Counted from the stretch's first letter, positions 20,155 through 32,513 are shown. The stretch: DNA of 64,000 nucleotides from Microdon myrmicae (GCA_963931805.1 OZ007499.1:94981163-95045162), one strand, 5' to 3'. A program made the numbers and translations. The notes: a model not told the origin generated them from the sequence alone.

Positions 20155-21934
20155 CTGAATCGATGGATCACCATTGTGCAATAAACGTAATTTCTATTTG
20201 AAATAATTGTGGAAATAGTCAAAGTAAAACGCTGCAATTACTTCTTTTGATATGTCCTTCGTATAACAGCAATTTGTTCTCAGCAATTGTTGACTCTAAC
20301 ACGAACAAGTGCACCGCCTACACATAATAACAAAAAGCAGACAATTTGCACCATTGATAGCAGAGGCAGGCAACCCAACATCTTTACCAATTAGACACCG
20401 CTCGACAAAAACAGTTCAATGGGGGTAACCTTTTATTATATTACTTTTCATTTGCGTATAAAAATATGAATTCAACTGTCCAACAATTACCGAACAGCCA
20501 ATTACGGAAACGAGGAGAAGAAAATACTAACAACAACCAGAGAAACTACCAACCGGAGCACCAGTACCAGGCATAAAGTAATGTAGGGTACAAATGTGAC
20601 TGAATTTGTCCCCCTTTTTCAGAGGCGACCACGTAGTGTTGCCCTGCGATGACACCTGACCACTGCAATAGTTAACTTTATTAAATTGGCTCGTTATTTT
20701 CTCTTTTTCCTGCATTCCAAAGGTGATATTATGGACGCATTGTCGGCATCAGACCTACAGAATGTGGGCCATGGTTAGGGTTCACTTATATTAAATCAGT
20801 TGGCATCAAATAAGTCGCACATCAGCAATAGTCGCCATTTGGCAAGTCGGATGAAGATGCATAAGGGATAACACAAATAGTTGTCTACATGCAAGAGGTC
20901 GGACTCGGAGGCTATCAATGCCAGTTGTATCCAGAAATCTCATCAATTTGAAGCGATGTAAATAGAATGTGGAACACACGTCATTAGGTAGAGTGAGCTA
21001 ACAAAAAATTCTACGTTGGAGAACATTGATGAGTCTTTGGAAGATGGATGTTGTAATCGAAAAGCCAACACACTCCTCACCTTTGAGATAATAAATTCAT
21101 TCATCTATATGACAATTTCCCACGCTTTGTGTGTTTGATATGCACATGCAGTCGGATATATTTACGAACGGAAGAACACAGCAGCATTTGTCTGTTCGTG
21201 CTGTCACACACTTCAATTATCAAATTAATTAGAGAGCATTTGAATGAAAATTCAGAGTTCCAAGGTAGATACGCGACGGCCTTAATCTGTAAATGGATGC
21301 TAAGAAAAAACAGACACTCGCGATGAAGTTGTAAACCTGAAAGTGAAAGATAAAGTGGCAAGACACTCCCACATACCGACACCCGACAAGGAAATAAAAC
21401 ATGTTATTTTTAAATGTTCTTACTTTAGGGTAGTAAGCGACTCCCAAGAATTTCTCTAAGGCAACGTGGTACTCAGACGTAATGTGATATCAGCTCGCCT
21501 TTAATTTATTTGAGGGGTGTACGTCTGGACGCCTCGATTTTTGTGACTCGCTTCGATCGATGAATAATATATGGTAGTTATTTGTTATTAGGAAATGCAG
21601 CAGAGTGCGACTTTCGAGAAAATTAAAGAGGGCGAAAAGTTATCATTAAAGGTAAGAATGTTAGTGAAACTGGTTTTTAAGCCTAAAGACCAAAACATCA
21701 TCTAATTTTTGCTTAAATAATACGTCGCCTTCTTTTTCGTACGATAATGTGATTGTATGTAGATCAGAGGTCTTCCATAGGGATTCATTTAGTCACAAGT
21801 GTATGTTTTAATTTTCATAATGGATGATGATCTGGATGTCCCCATCTGCATCGTCTTCGTTTTTTCTTTTCCACTAATGCAAATCTTTTGAGATGATTTT
21901 CTACTTTTGTGTATTGTTAACAATAGGTCTTTTC
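20155..21934. other. No gene recognised
   Basis: About 1.8 kb of AT-rich sequence without recognised coding similarity or repeat copies in this window. A possible short exon-like segment at 21597-21652 is discussed under findings. Confidence 0.5.
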
Positions 21935-22865
21935 AATTCAATTTTTATTAGGTAGATAATACATTTATATTTTACAACTAGTATTTAAGAGTTTTAGGAC
22001 AACAATTCCATTACAACTGTAATCTTAAATCTATATAATGAAAATAGCACAATTTTAATGAATAATAAATAATAAATGATTAAGGGAAAACTACAAGAAA
22101 AAAACCCTTATTTGAATCTTAAGACTAATATTGCACAGGTTTCCGGCTATTTTATCTAATAATGACCTCGATAGAATTTCCATAGACCGAGTACATAGGT
22201 AGTGATTTAGGATAACGCCAGACCGGAAACGAGAACATTGTCAGAAAAAAACAATTGACGAAGAAGTTTCGATTGATATTGTCAATATCTCTACCGGTTT
22301 AACGTTAGCGTTTTCATGAAGTTCATGTGTTGAATAATGCCATGGCAAATTCAGCAACATTTTCAATATTTTATTTTGACACCTTTGCAATTTTATTTGG
22401 TGTGTGCGAGCACAATTACGCCATACGGGGGCGCCGTACAGGAATATAGCTTGAAAAATGGTTTTGAAAATGACAATTTTATTTTCAAGGTTAAGCTTTG
22501 ACTTTCTACACACTAATGGATACAGAACTCTTACGACTTTATTTATTTTGTCAATTGTGGCAGTGATTTGTTTTTGGAAGATAAGTTTTTTATCTAGAAT
22601 AATACCTAGATATCTACAGTCTTCGGACCAATCAATATCAACTGCACACATACTGAGTTTAGTGCCATTTGGTAGGTAGCAGAGTTTCCTACATCTCGAA
22701 AACCAGACAGCTTGTGTTTTAATACCATTTATTTTTATTTTCCATTTCCTGTAATATACTGCTAGTTTGTCAAGAGATGCTTGCAAAGAGTTGTAGACGT
22801 TAGTGAATAAGGCATCCAAAGAGAAAATGGCCGTATCATCGGCAAACATGCATGTTTTCACCTTT
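21935..22865 (-). pseudogene. LINE-B Jockey-like RT fragment and 3' UTR
   Basis: The minus strand from 22861 begins at the RT catalytic box (KTCMFADDTAIFS) and runs through YYRKWKIKINGIKTQAVWF, CRYLGIILDKKLIF and IFLYGAPVWRNCARTH, the thumb region of Jockey-type RTs. It ends near 22241-22300. The 3' UTR continues to about 21935 with an AATAAA-like signal; part of it (22072-22287) recurs at 4796-5018. Everything upstream of FADD is absent because RTE-B sequence begins at 22866. Confidence 0.85.
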
Positions 22866-22870
22866 ATTAT

Positions 22871-23110
22871 TTATTGGCCTGTAGGAACCCGGAAGTTCAT
22901 GACCTCACCGACTCGACTCCGCCATCGTTCCCCGTCCTGTGCACTCTCCTTCCACGCTTGACCATTCGATCCGACTTCCTCAAGGTCAAACCTAACATTG
23001 TCCTCCCATCTCCGTCGCGGGCGTCCGGCCGATCTCTTTCCCGTTTGTCTACCGTCAAGAATTCTACATCCGATCCTATCGTTGCCCATTCACGCCACAT
23101 GTGCAGCCCA
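22871..23110 (-). pseudogene. RTE-B C-terminal tail
   Basis: Encodes the family's end: GNDRIGCRILDGRQTGKRSA, RPRRRWEDNVRFDLEEVGSN and the stop after VPTGQ. The same block is at 39006-39253. It follows the RT thumb with one frame change. Confidence 0.8.
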
Positions 23111-24671
23111 TCATAATCTTCGCGACTTGATTACTCTCACTATTGTAGGTTTGCGATATAGCTCTTCCAGTTGGTGGTTATGGAGCTTCCTCCATTGTCC
23201 TGCCTCCTCGTCATATTTACCTCCAAAGATACCCCTCAAAACTTTATTCTCGAATACGCGGAATTTGTTTTCTTCCCGTTTTGTGAGAGCCCATGTTTCG
23301 CATCCATAGAGAACAATCGGCATGATTATCGTTGTATAGACAGGGAGCTTTATGTCACGTGATAGCAGTCTGGATTTTATCAGTTTGCTGACTGCGTGCC
23401 AACTAGCGTTGCCGGAATGCAGTCTTTTGTTAATTTCCTTCGACATTTCGATACTGACCGTCAGTATCGTACCCACATATTTAAATTCTTTAACCTTTTA
23501 AAATATCTTACCTCTGACGTTTATATGTGTTCTTTGAGGTCCACCTGCTCTCGCCGTAATCATGTCTTTTGTTTTGTCTTCATTTATTTCTAGGCCCACC
23601 TCTTCTGACGCTTGCATGACGATTTCACAGTTTTTACTTACAGTTTCTAGATTATCGGCCAGAACGTCGATGTCTTCCGCATATGCGACTACTTGTGTGA
23701 CTCCGTTCAAGGATGACCCGGCCATATTGTCGTCTTGTAACTTTCTCATGACATACTCGAGCACAAGGTTAAAAAGACACGGTGATAGGCCATCTCCCTG
23801 CTTTAGTCCGTCCCGGATTTCAAATGGTTCTGAGAGGTGGTTTTCTATTCTAATCCCTCTTTGTTTTCGTTCATGTAGATTTGAATGAGGGCGGCATATT
23901 TTTTTGGGACTCCTAGCTCAACTACAATATGGTGAGTCTTTGCCTTACGACTGAGTCGTAGGCTTTTTTGAAGTCAACGAACAGTTGGTGAACTTTCTCT
24001 CCGTATTCGCACTTCTTTTCCAGCAGTTGTCTTATTGTGAACATTTGGTCGCTTGTTGACCGGTTCCTACGGAATCCACATTGGTAGTCTCCCAGTATCT
24101 CTTCTGCGTACGGTGTGATTCTCGCCAGTATGACATTTGTTGGTATTTTGTATGTGGCTGGGAGCAATGATATTCCCCTGTAGTTTCCGCAGTCAGATCT
24201 GTCGCCTTTTTTGAAGATGGGGATGACTATTGAGGTTTTCCATTCTTCCGGAGTGACTTCCTTATCCCATATTGTTTGGATGAGCTGGTGGATCTTTCGA
24301 GCGGTCGCCTCTCCTTCATGCTTCACAAGCTCTGCCGGTATGCAGTCGACTCCGGGAGCTTTGTTGTTTTTCAATCGATTTATTGCGTATACAACTTCGT
24401 TGAGAGAGGGTTCTGGGATCTTAGGCTCAGCTGTATGTACGCTTGGTGCGTTTATTTGTGGTTGATGTGTGCGTACATTGAGCAGGTTTTCAAAGTACTG
24501 CTTCCATCTTGTCACGATAGTGTTTGTTTCTGTGACCAGACAGCCGTTTGCCTCTCGAATTATTTTGGCTCTCTCTCGGTAGCCATTTCTAATTGAATTT
24601 ATATCGGCATACATACCTCTGCTGTTCTTTGCTTTGGAATTTTCTAGGATTCTTTCGATCCGAGTCTTCAC
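23100..24671 (-). pseudogene. RTE-B reverse transcriptase
   Basis: RT blocks in order: RLKNNKAPGVDCIPAELVK, DCGNYRGISLLPATYK, DYQCGFRRNRSTSDQM and LFVDFKKAYDSV (24671 to about 23930). Next comes the catalytic box, which here reads YAEDIDVLA instead of YADD (about 23690), then GLEINEDKTKDMI. The thumb/connection reads YTTIIMPIVLYGCETWALTK (about 23300). Several frameshifts separate the blocks, and the Asp-to-Glu change would itself disable catalysis. Confidence 0.85.
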
Positions 24672-24699
24672 CCATTCGCGTTTTTTTTTTTGCGTTTGA

Positions 24700-25110
24700 A
24701 GAGTCTCATTGTCTCTTTACGCATTGTCGCATATCTTTCTGCGCTGACTTCATCATATTTTTCTAAGTGGATCACTCTGATGCGTTTACATTCTTCGATC
24801 TTCGGCCTGCACTGATCGTCAAATCAAGGTTCGGACTTAATTGTTTTCTTAAATCCTAATACCTTTTGGGCTGTTTGTTTGATTGTGTGTCTGATCGATG
24901 CCCATTTAGTGCCCAGATTATTTGTTTTGACTTCCCCACTGCTCCCATTCTCTAGGATGCTAAATTTTTTTGTTAGTTCCTCTTGACATTCAGCCCTTTT
25001 GCGAAGGTCTTTTAGTTTATCAATGTCGAACTTTTCGCTCGTCTCCCGTGACGGCCCATGTGGGTTTGCTGCGAGCCGACTCCTGATTTTGCCCATCACT
25101 AGAAGATGAT
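24700..25110 (-). pseudogene. RTE-B linker between endonuclease and RT
   Basis: The minus strand encodes GKIRSRLAANPHGPSRETSE ... FDIDKLKDLRKRAECQEELT and GTKWASIRHTIKQTAQKVLG, a conserved region between the EN and RT of RTE elements. It ends in a stop near 24824, beyond which similar sequence (RMRKETMRLFKRK-like) continues to the RT. Confidence 0.7.
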
Positions 25111-25202
25111 CGGAGTCGCAATCTGCTCCTCTATATGATCTACGTCAAGGATATTCGAGTGGTGACTTTTGTCTATGAGGAAGTGATCTATTTGGTTACG
25201 CG

Positions 25203-25815
25203 TTACGTCGTCGGGTGATATGCAGTGGCTTTATGGATTTGCTTGTGCTTGAACTTCGTCCTTTTCACTACCAGATCCTTTGATGCTGCGAACGTGATCA
25301 TTCGAATTCCATTATCATTTGAAACGGTGTTTAGGCTTTCTTTACCTGTAGTTGGTTGGAAGATGTCTTCCTTTCCAATTTTCGCATTGAGGTCCCCGAG
25401 GAGGATTTTAACATCGAATGATGAGATCCTATTTAATACTTCCTCTACGGTCTCGTAGAACGTGTCCTTCGTTTCGTCGTCAGTAGATTCCGTTGTGGCG
25501 TGTACGTTTATAAGCACATAATTGTACCATGGGCCCTGTATTTTTGGCACCGATATTCGGTCATTAATAAATTGCACAACTTATACATGGGGCGTAATCT
25601 TCTTGTTTATGATGAAGCCGGTTCCGAGGTTTTGTGTGCTGGTACCTCTGCATGGTAGTGTGAACCCGTTGGTTTCGATTACTTGATGTGGGATTCGGAC
25701 TTCCTGAAACGCGACGATGTCCATTTTTTATTGTTTCGCGTTTTCTACGACCGTCTGTATCGCGCCTAGTTTGTATAACGCTTGAACATTCCACATGCCG
25801 ATGCGTATATCCCGC
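25203..25815 (-). pseudogene. RTE-B APE-type endonuclease
   Basis: Starts IRIGMWNVQALYKLGA (about 25815), the usual N-terminus of RTE endonucleases. It hits a stop after VENAKQ, then continues with RIPHQVIETNG, PWYNYVLINVHATTESTDDE (the NVHA motif), KILLGDLNAKIGKED (the catalytic GDxN motif) and NDNGIRMITFAASKDLVVK. At least two in-frame stops or shifts are present. Confidence 0.85.
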
Positions 25816-26079
25816 TTTTTCCGTTTTTCCCTACGTCTTCTTTTTGCCGAGTCGGTGTTTTCTTGATGATTTGTTCCCTTATGGTAGTGTCGACTCATCA
25901 CACCTACGCCTACCGGCTTTTATTTCCTATTCCTAAAAATGTGCATATGCGAGATAACTATGATGATGTAGATTTTTTGTAACGCGGGGCTAAACAAATA
26001 TAATACATTACAAACCAGAAAAGAAGAAAAGATAAAAGGAAAAACCCCAAAGAACATACATTTTAACTTAACTTCATCA

Positions 26080-27129
26080 TCATCGGCACTACAACCGGGA
26101 TCCGGTCTTGGCCTTATTTAACAAAGCGGTCCCGATTTCGAGCCGATGTCATCCCGTTTGGCACTCCCAAGCTCTGGGCGTCCTGGTCTACGCTACATCT
26201 CCATCGCTGACAAGATTTGCCACGCTGTTTCCTTCCATACATCCTGCCACAAAAGAATTTTCGGGCAGGCACCTCTACGCTCATTCGAGCTAGGTGTCTC
26301 GCCCACCGGAGTCTACCGAACTTGATTTTTCTTACAATATTAGCTTCAAGGTAGATCGCATATAACTCATGGTTGTAGGGTCTCCGGAATCGCCCTCCCT
26401 CACGTACGGGGCCAACAATTCTCCTTAAGACCTTCCTTATTGAGCACCCAGGTCTCGGATCCATACATGAGTACTAGTAAGACCACGGTCCTGTACAGTA
26501 CTACCTTGTATGTTTTGGATAAATTTCGTGATTTAAAGAGCCTTGATAGACCATAGTAGGTTTTGTTGGATTTGATCAGCCGTTCGCGTATTTCTTCTTC
26601 CATATTGTTATCGGCTGATACTAATGACCCAAGGTAGTTAAAGGATTGCACTACAGGTATTCCCCGACTTACGACCGAGATAAGTTCCTGGTCATCGGTC
26701 GTAAGTCGATTAAGTCGTAAGTCGAATTTCATATAAAAAAAATTCCGACTTAGCTAATGTAATATATTATTTGTACTGAAATATGTATGTGAATCGAATT
26801 TTTTTACTTTGTTTTTTTTTTAAATTTGTCTCATATATTTTAGGGATTCCCCGCAACTACATATTTGTCTTCTTTAAGTATTTTCTATGAAAAAAATTGG
26901 AAAAAAATGGTCGTAAGTGCGAATAGTCGTAAGTCGGGGACTACCTGTACTTCAAATTCGTGTTCCACTACCCTGATCGTGTGAACAACGTTAGGTCTAC
27001 CCTTCGCAGAGGTTGCCACCATGTACTTAGTTTTCCCCACACTGTTATTGACCAATGATGACTTTAGCGTATGGGGCTATCCGATCCCAGCTAGAGGAGA
27101 GTATCTTATAGGCGATACTCAGCAATGTT
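26080..27129 (-). pseudogene. RTE-A copy, C-terminal RT part
   Basis: The minus strand starts with the GATGATGATG 3' tail at 26080. It encodes LARMSVEVPARKFFCGRMYG, YNHELYAIYLEANIVRKIKF and FNYLGSLVSADNNMEEEIRE. It is deleted internally: about 600 bp present in other copies (around 11180-11740) are missing between 27040 and 27050. It contains a 294-bp MITE (26654-26947) and is split by the LTR-like element at 27134-32409, after which it continues at 32414-32513. Confidence 0.88.
26654..26947. mobile_element. Pogo/Tigger-like MITE
   Basis: A 294-bp element with terminal inverted repeats beginning CAGGTATTCCCCGACTTACG and, from the other end, CAGGTAGTCCCCGACTTACG. A TA dinucleotide is duplicated at 26652-26653 and 26948-26949. 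It has no coding capacity. The CAGGT...CCCCGACTTACG end type resembles pogo/Tigger elements. The empty site is visible in the RTE-A copy near 61698. Confidence 0.9.
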
Positions 27130-27133
27130 ATAC

Positions 27134-28450
27134 TGTGGGGGTGAGGAAGTACGGATGCCGTCGTACGGCATGGGTTCACTACCACCCACCGACGGGAATC
27201 ACGGAAACGGCGAATAGTTGCGGGTAATAGCAAGCCAGGGAACAGTCACCACTGGGTCGGCTTAGATAGTTTACAATTATTTCAAAGGTTTGATTGATCA
27301 TACATTGAAGTTATTCACTGGCAGCCATCCACTAGAAGATCGCACTTCGGGCACGTTGCGAGCACTTGAAAACCTGATGCGAAACCGTCATCCGCAAGGA
27401 GGAAACACCACAAATGAAACACCCGGGCTCCGTTGAACTCTTTTATTTCTTCAATTTCCCATACATTTATTTATCGATTAATTTCCCTTTTTATTTAAGA
27501 TTATTTTAGTATTATATTTCACTTAACCACGTTTCCAAGAGCACTTCATTTTGGTTTGATTTCCAAAGCGAAATTTTTGTAAATTGATTTCATTTAACAA
27601 CGAATGAGGACTTGAAAATAACGTCTCAAGACACTTTGCGACTCTACCGTGTGCGTGTGGACGCGTGGGTGTATCTCGACTCTCTGTGTGTGCTCCCGGT
27701 GGCGGTTGAAGCTCGACTGACTAAAACCTAGCGAGGAAAAGTGCGTTGTGTCGTGGTAGTGGAGTCATGGCTAAAATCAACTCGCTGCCATTTACTAGGA
27801 ACTTCGAAAAGAGTTGCTATGCCTGTATAGGGGATTTAGTTCCGGGAAAGCCTCGCCGTATAAGCTGAGTTGGATTCATTGGTTGTGTGTACCGGGAAAT
27901 TGGTTTCGGCGGCATAGCCAAGTATGATCAAGGGTCTTGATCGTTGTGATGGTCGTTTCGCGGAAAATTAGCTGCCGCTTGGTTGCAACCGAGAAGTATA
28001 GTTTAAGGAGGAAATGAACCGAAGTGGTTTTTGGGGAAAATGCATGCGGTTTGATTGTAGGGAATTGATGTGGTTTTACATCTTTTAGGTAGAATAGAAA
28101 CCGAAATGGTTTTCGGGGTAAATTGGGTTTGCTTGGTTGCAAGCGGCGATATAATTTAAATAGGAAGTTAAGCGATGTGGTTTTTAGGAGAAATGTATGC
28201 GACTTGGTATAGTTGGTGGTGATGATTAATATTCTGTCGTAGGTTTGAATATGGGTTTTATTACAGCATATGGATTTCGGGGGAAATTAAGATTGCTTGG
28301 TCGCGAGGAAAGAATATGACTTAAGTAAAGAATTGACCGAAGGGGTTTTGGGAAACATTATATGTGGGGTGATGTAATTGAGGGAGATGATTTAGAATGT
28401 ATTCTATTGAATTGTATTCTGTTGTAAGTTTTGGGAATGGCAGGTGGATT
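27134..28450 (+). repeat. LTR-like unit 1
   Basis: Begins TGTGGGGGTGAGG...GATGCCG...TTCACTAC. It shares with unit 2 the segment from GTGGAGTCATGGCTAAAA through CCTCGCCGTATAAGCTGAGT to TTGAATATGGGTTTTATTAC. It lacks the terminal tandem block seen at the end of unit 2. Confidence 0.75.
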
Positions 28451-29679
28451 TGTGGGTGGTTTATAGTTTGATGCCGACATACGGCACGTATTCACTACAC
28501 TCCCACCGCTGTAATGTAGCTGACAGATTGTAAACCGCTCACGGGGATGATGAATTTCGGAGCGGATGTTATGGTGGTGGGTCTTCGAAACTGACCGTAC
28601 ACGGCACAGGAACAAAATAAACGCTCAGGTTTGTTTTGGGTTGACGTCAGATTTTTATTGTTGGTTGGAATTAACAAAGGTATCGAAGTTAACATTATCA
28701 TAAAACCGAGAGTTTACAGATCCCACACAGCAACACGTAGAACGCTGGCGGACTTCGGACTTCGTAGAACTAAACTGAACCGCGTGACGAAACTCGTTCT
28801 GTTCTATTATTCACATTTATCGTTACTTTGTCGCTACGAACTTCCGTTTCTATTGGTGTTGTATGTCTTACAATGCGGTTCTATTTTATCACTTATTCTA
28901 TTAATGTTAATGTCAACTGAACTTAAAACGCAATGCGCTTTTATTTGTCACTGTCTTTTTTTCTTTTTACAATCCGTATGAACAATAATTACATGGTTTA
29001 GCTATTAGCGGATATTTAAGGATGTTTAGTATTAGGGAAATACTTATGAAAACATACTTCCAACCTTATCGATTCGCGCAATATACGTCGTTTCTGTTAC
29101 AATTGTTTTGTTCGATGCGTTTTATTCTTACTACACTTGGGCGACCTTGTACTTAGCCGATGTTTGAGAAATGTATTTAGGAAATACTTGAGGAAATCAC
29201 ATTCATCGCACTGACTCGTTTTGTTGACCTTTTCCATCGACTTTTTCTCACGCCAACCGTTCTATATCGACTCTTAACTCTGACTAAAGGGTAATGAAAA
29301 AGGGGGTGCGCACTCGATGGCGGTTGTGACTCGACTGATCGGTTAAAGGCAAGGAAAAGTTCATCGCGTCGTGGCAGTGGAGTCATAGCTAAAAAATTTC
29401 ATTGCCACTTACTAGGAACTTGTAAGGGATTGTTATGCTTGCATAGGGAATTCAGTTCCAACGAATCCTCGCCGTATAAGCTGAGTTGGATTCGTTGGTT
29501 GTGTATACCGGGAACTTGGTTTTGGCGGCATAGCCAAGTATGATCAAGAGATCGTTGTGATCGTTTCGTGGAAAATTAGCTGTCGCTTGGTTGCAAGCGA
29601 GAAGTATAGTTTAAGGAGGAAATGAATCGAAGTGGTTTTTGGGGAAAATGTATACGGTTTGATTTAAGGGAATTGATGT

Positions 29680-31777
29680 TTTTTTTTTTTTTACATTTCT
29701 GTATTTATTGACCATAAATGATTTGTTACAATAAGTAATACAGATAACTTATAATTATCTTAGCTTTAATCGTTTACACATACTTGCTAGTACATTTTTC
29801 AAACATTATTATAAAGTTATATATTTCATGGGTGGACAAGATAGGAGTAGGTGGGGCTTCCTGGAAAAGGTCAGAAAACCAGGATATAATTATTTACTTA
29901 ACCTATAACTAATTTGCTTAACTTAACTTAACTTAGCTTAGCCTAGCTTATCTAATTATTAAATCTATTATTATTACAATAAGTTAGAATAGGGTGGGGC
30001 GGGAGGTATAGTGGTTGATGGGTGGAATTTGGGTTAGGGTGGGTACTATGAGTCGGGGATATGGGTTGGGGGAACACTTTCCGATTGGTCGTTGAAACGC
30101 AAGATGTTAGAGAAGGGTTGTATATTACAATATTTAAACTGGTGAGGTGAGAGTTCAGTATTGTGGTATACGATCTCATTGGAGTTGTTGACCAACCTGC
30201 CAGAGGTGAAGAGGGTTCTGGTGTGGAGACAGTTCGGGTAGGCAGTTCGGTTGTCTGACGGAGTCGATGTGAGCGCATTTATTATCGGATTGGGATTATT
30301 GGGAAGATTTTCGATAAATTTGATGGACAGCTCGAGGAAGCGTCGATCTATACGTTCAATATTAGCGGCATAGTAGAGCGAACTACTGTTGTAATATTTG
30401 TGGGAGTTAGGATGTCGGTTGAGGCCAGTGATAAGTCTGAAGCATTTCCTTTCGAAAATGCGTAGCTTCTCCATTTGGGCGGGTGTGATATGGTACCATA
30501 TCGGGCATGCATATGTGAGAGTGGGTCTGATTATTTGTTTGTAGATAAGTGATTTGACTTTGGGAGAGAGACCATTCGGTTTGTACATGACTTTTCTGCA
30601 GAGGTTCAGTTGGGTTGTGGCTTTACGAATCGTATTTTTAATGTGGGCGGAGAATGACAGATTGTTGGTAAAGGTTATACCTAGATACTTTAAGGTTTTG
30701 GAGGGTTTAATTATATTGTTATTTATTTTAATTCTGATTTTATTATGGCAGCGAATAGTGTTGTTTGTACAACTCGCGTTTCTGCCTTTAAAAACTATGA
30801 GCTGAGTTTTGGTTGGATTTAGTTGAATTCTCCACTTGGTAAAGTAGGCTGACAGGATTGGGAGATATCTGTTAATACAGTTTCTTGCCTCCTTGACAAG
30901 CTTGTTGCTTGAATAAATTAAAGTGTCGTCGGCATAGTTGAGCATTGTTGTATTGGGTAACAGTGGCTGCGGTGCGTCTGATGTATAAAGAAGGTATAGT
31001 AGTGGGCCGAGGATGGACCCTTGAGGAACTCCTGCGGTTATGCTATAAGGTGTCGAGAGAGTTGAGTTTATTTTCACCATGAACTTTCTATCAGAGAGGT
31101 AAGAAGCGAGAAGTTTTGTGGAGTGGATGTTTAATCCATACATTGAATGAAGTTTGTATAACAGTCCTGCGATCCAGACACAGTCGAATGCTTTAGCTAT
31201 GTCTAGGGAGACACATACCGTTGGGGATTGGTTTTGGAGGTGGGTCGTCACATCATGTGTCAGTTTTAAGAGAGCATGACAAGTGGAGTGTTGTGAGCGG
31301 AAGCCAAATTGAGAGTTCTGAATGAGGGAGTTATCCCTGGCAAATGAGAGAAGATTTTTGTGGATTTTACATTCAAGAATCTTGCTAAGCGAGTTTAGCT
31401 GCGATATCGGACGGAAGTTATCCGGGTACTTGGAGGGCCCAGATTTGCTAATAGGGACGATCACCGCTGTTTTCCAACTTTTAGGGAAATGTGAAGCGTT
31501 TATTATGTGGTTGAGAAGAACGAGGATCGGGGGCAAGTTGCCTGGGTGGAGTCTTTTGAATAGGAGGTTAGGGATTCCATCTAGGCCAGTCGATTTTTTA
31601 TTGTTACGTGAAGTAATGACTTCGGATAGTTCTTCAAGGCTTAGGAATGTGTCGATTCCTACGGGGTGTGATGCTTTATTGCTTTCGGTGAATTCAGTAA
31701 TAAATGGTGTGAGGGATGGCTCCAGTGAGCGTGGAATGTAATCGTTCACTGTATCGTGGAAATTTGTTACTGGGAGA
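29680..31777 (-). mobile_element. 5'-truncated Jockey-like LINE nested in LTR-like unit
   Basis: Flanked by GGAATTGATGT (29669-29679 and 31778-31788), with poly(T) at 29680-29692 marking the 3' end on the minus strand. About 2.1 kb long, holding an RT and a 3' UTR. Because the RT frame is unbroken this is one of the youngest insertions in the window. Confidence 0.92.
30046..31777 (-). CDS. Reverse transcriptase, 5'-truncated LINE ORF2
   Basis: The unbroken frame reaches 31863, but its first 29 codons lie in flanking LTR-like DNA, so the LINE protein part starts at the insertion edge (31777). It has lost its endonuclease. RT motifs in order: KKSTGLDGIPNLLFKRL, NFRPISQLNSLSKILE, SQFGFRSQHSTCHALL, SLDIAKAFDCVW, ITAGVPQGSILGPLLY and LNYADDTLIYSS, then WRIQLNPTKTQLI and TLKYLGITF. 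The catalytic YADD is intact. It ends FRPTH-like (PPTHIPDS) at 30046. An intact RT without its own endonuclease is unlikely to move on its own. Confidence 0.9.
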
Positions 31778-32413
31778 GGAATTGATGTGGTTTTATATCT
31801 TTTAGGTAGAAGAGAAACCGATATTGTTTTCGGGGGAAATTGGTATTCCTTGGGTGCGAGCAAGATATGTAATTTAGATAGAGAATTATAACCGCAGCAA
31901 TTTCGGGGAAATGTATGCGACTCGGTGTAGTTGATGGTGATGATTAATGTTCCGTTGTAGTTTGAATATGGGTTTTATTACAGCATATGAATTTCCGAGG
32001 AAATTAAGATTGCTTGGTCGCAAGGAAGGAATATGACTTAAGTAGAGAATTGACCGAAAATGTATGCGGGGATGATTTAGAATGTATTCTGTTGCCGGTT
32101 TGGGAGTATGTTTTATTGCAAAGTTTGGAATGTATGCTATTGCGGATTTTGCATGGGGAGTTGGGTTAAGGTGACGCGCTGTTAGCGGTCAAGGTTGGTT
32201 AGAATTGTGGGTTGGTTTTCCGTGTGATGTAGAGAATCCCCACAGATTCTTGCAAGTTCGGGATGGATGCGCTTACAAATTTTGCATGGTTGCGAATGTG
32301 TGTATTGTAGGTTTTGAATGGGGAGTTGGATTAAGGTGACGGACTGTTAGCGGTCGAAGTTGGTTGGAATTGTGGGTTAGTTCTCCAGGTAGTGTAGAGA
32401 ACCCTCACAATAC

Positions 32414-32513
32414 CCCTTTAGCTCCTGCACAGTGTGATATCTCCCTTCTTATGTATGGGGCAAACTAGTCGACGACACCAATCTTCAGGCATCTCCTCTG
32501 GCTCCCATACGTG
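32414..32513 (-). pseudogene. RTE-A fragment, continuation after LTR-like insertion
   Basis: Continues the RTE-A copy at 26080-27129. It matches 11830-11935 (CACAGTGTGATATCTCCC, CTTCTTATGTATGGG, GCTCCCATACGTGC). The copy is truncated here, followed by AT-rich DNA to 32880 with no gene recognised. Confidence 0.85.

Larger units (their letters stand above)
22866..25830 (-). mobile_element. RTE-B LINE, near full length, decayed
   Basis: A second RTE family, distinct from RTE-A. It has the endonuclease start near 25815, RT in the middle, and the C-terminal tail ending at 22871. A 3' end copy is found at 38943-39266, where the tail is AATAAATAGAATAGAATAG. Stops and frameshifts occur throughout. 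Confidence 0.85.
27134..32409 (+). mobile_element. Tandem LTR-like element without coding region
   Basis: Starts TGTGGGGG and ends CCTCACA, with a 4-bp target duplication ATAC (27130-27133, 32410-32413). The interrupted RTE-A sequence resumes correctly on both sides. It consists of two head-to-tail related units (27134-28450 and 28451-32409), and the second contains a LINE (29680-31777). No gag or pol is visible. It could be two LTRs fused after loss of the interior, or a non-coding LTR-type element. Orientation is arbitrary. Confidence 0.75.
28451..32409 (+). repeat. LTR-like unit 2, split by a LINE
   Basis: Begins TGTGGGTGG...GATGCCGAC, parallel to unit 1, and ends at CCTCACA. The terminal block of about 95 bp (GGGGAGTTGG...AGAGAAYCCYCACA) occurs twice, at about 32145-32241 and 32318-32409. 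Homology to unit 1 is continuous if the LINE at 29680-31777 is ignored. No coding frame is recognised in 28500-29300. Confidence 0.72.
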
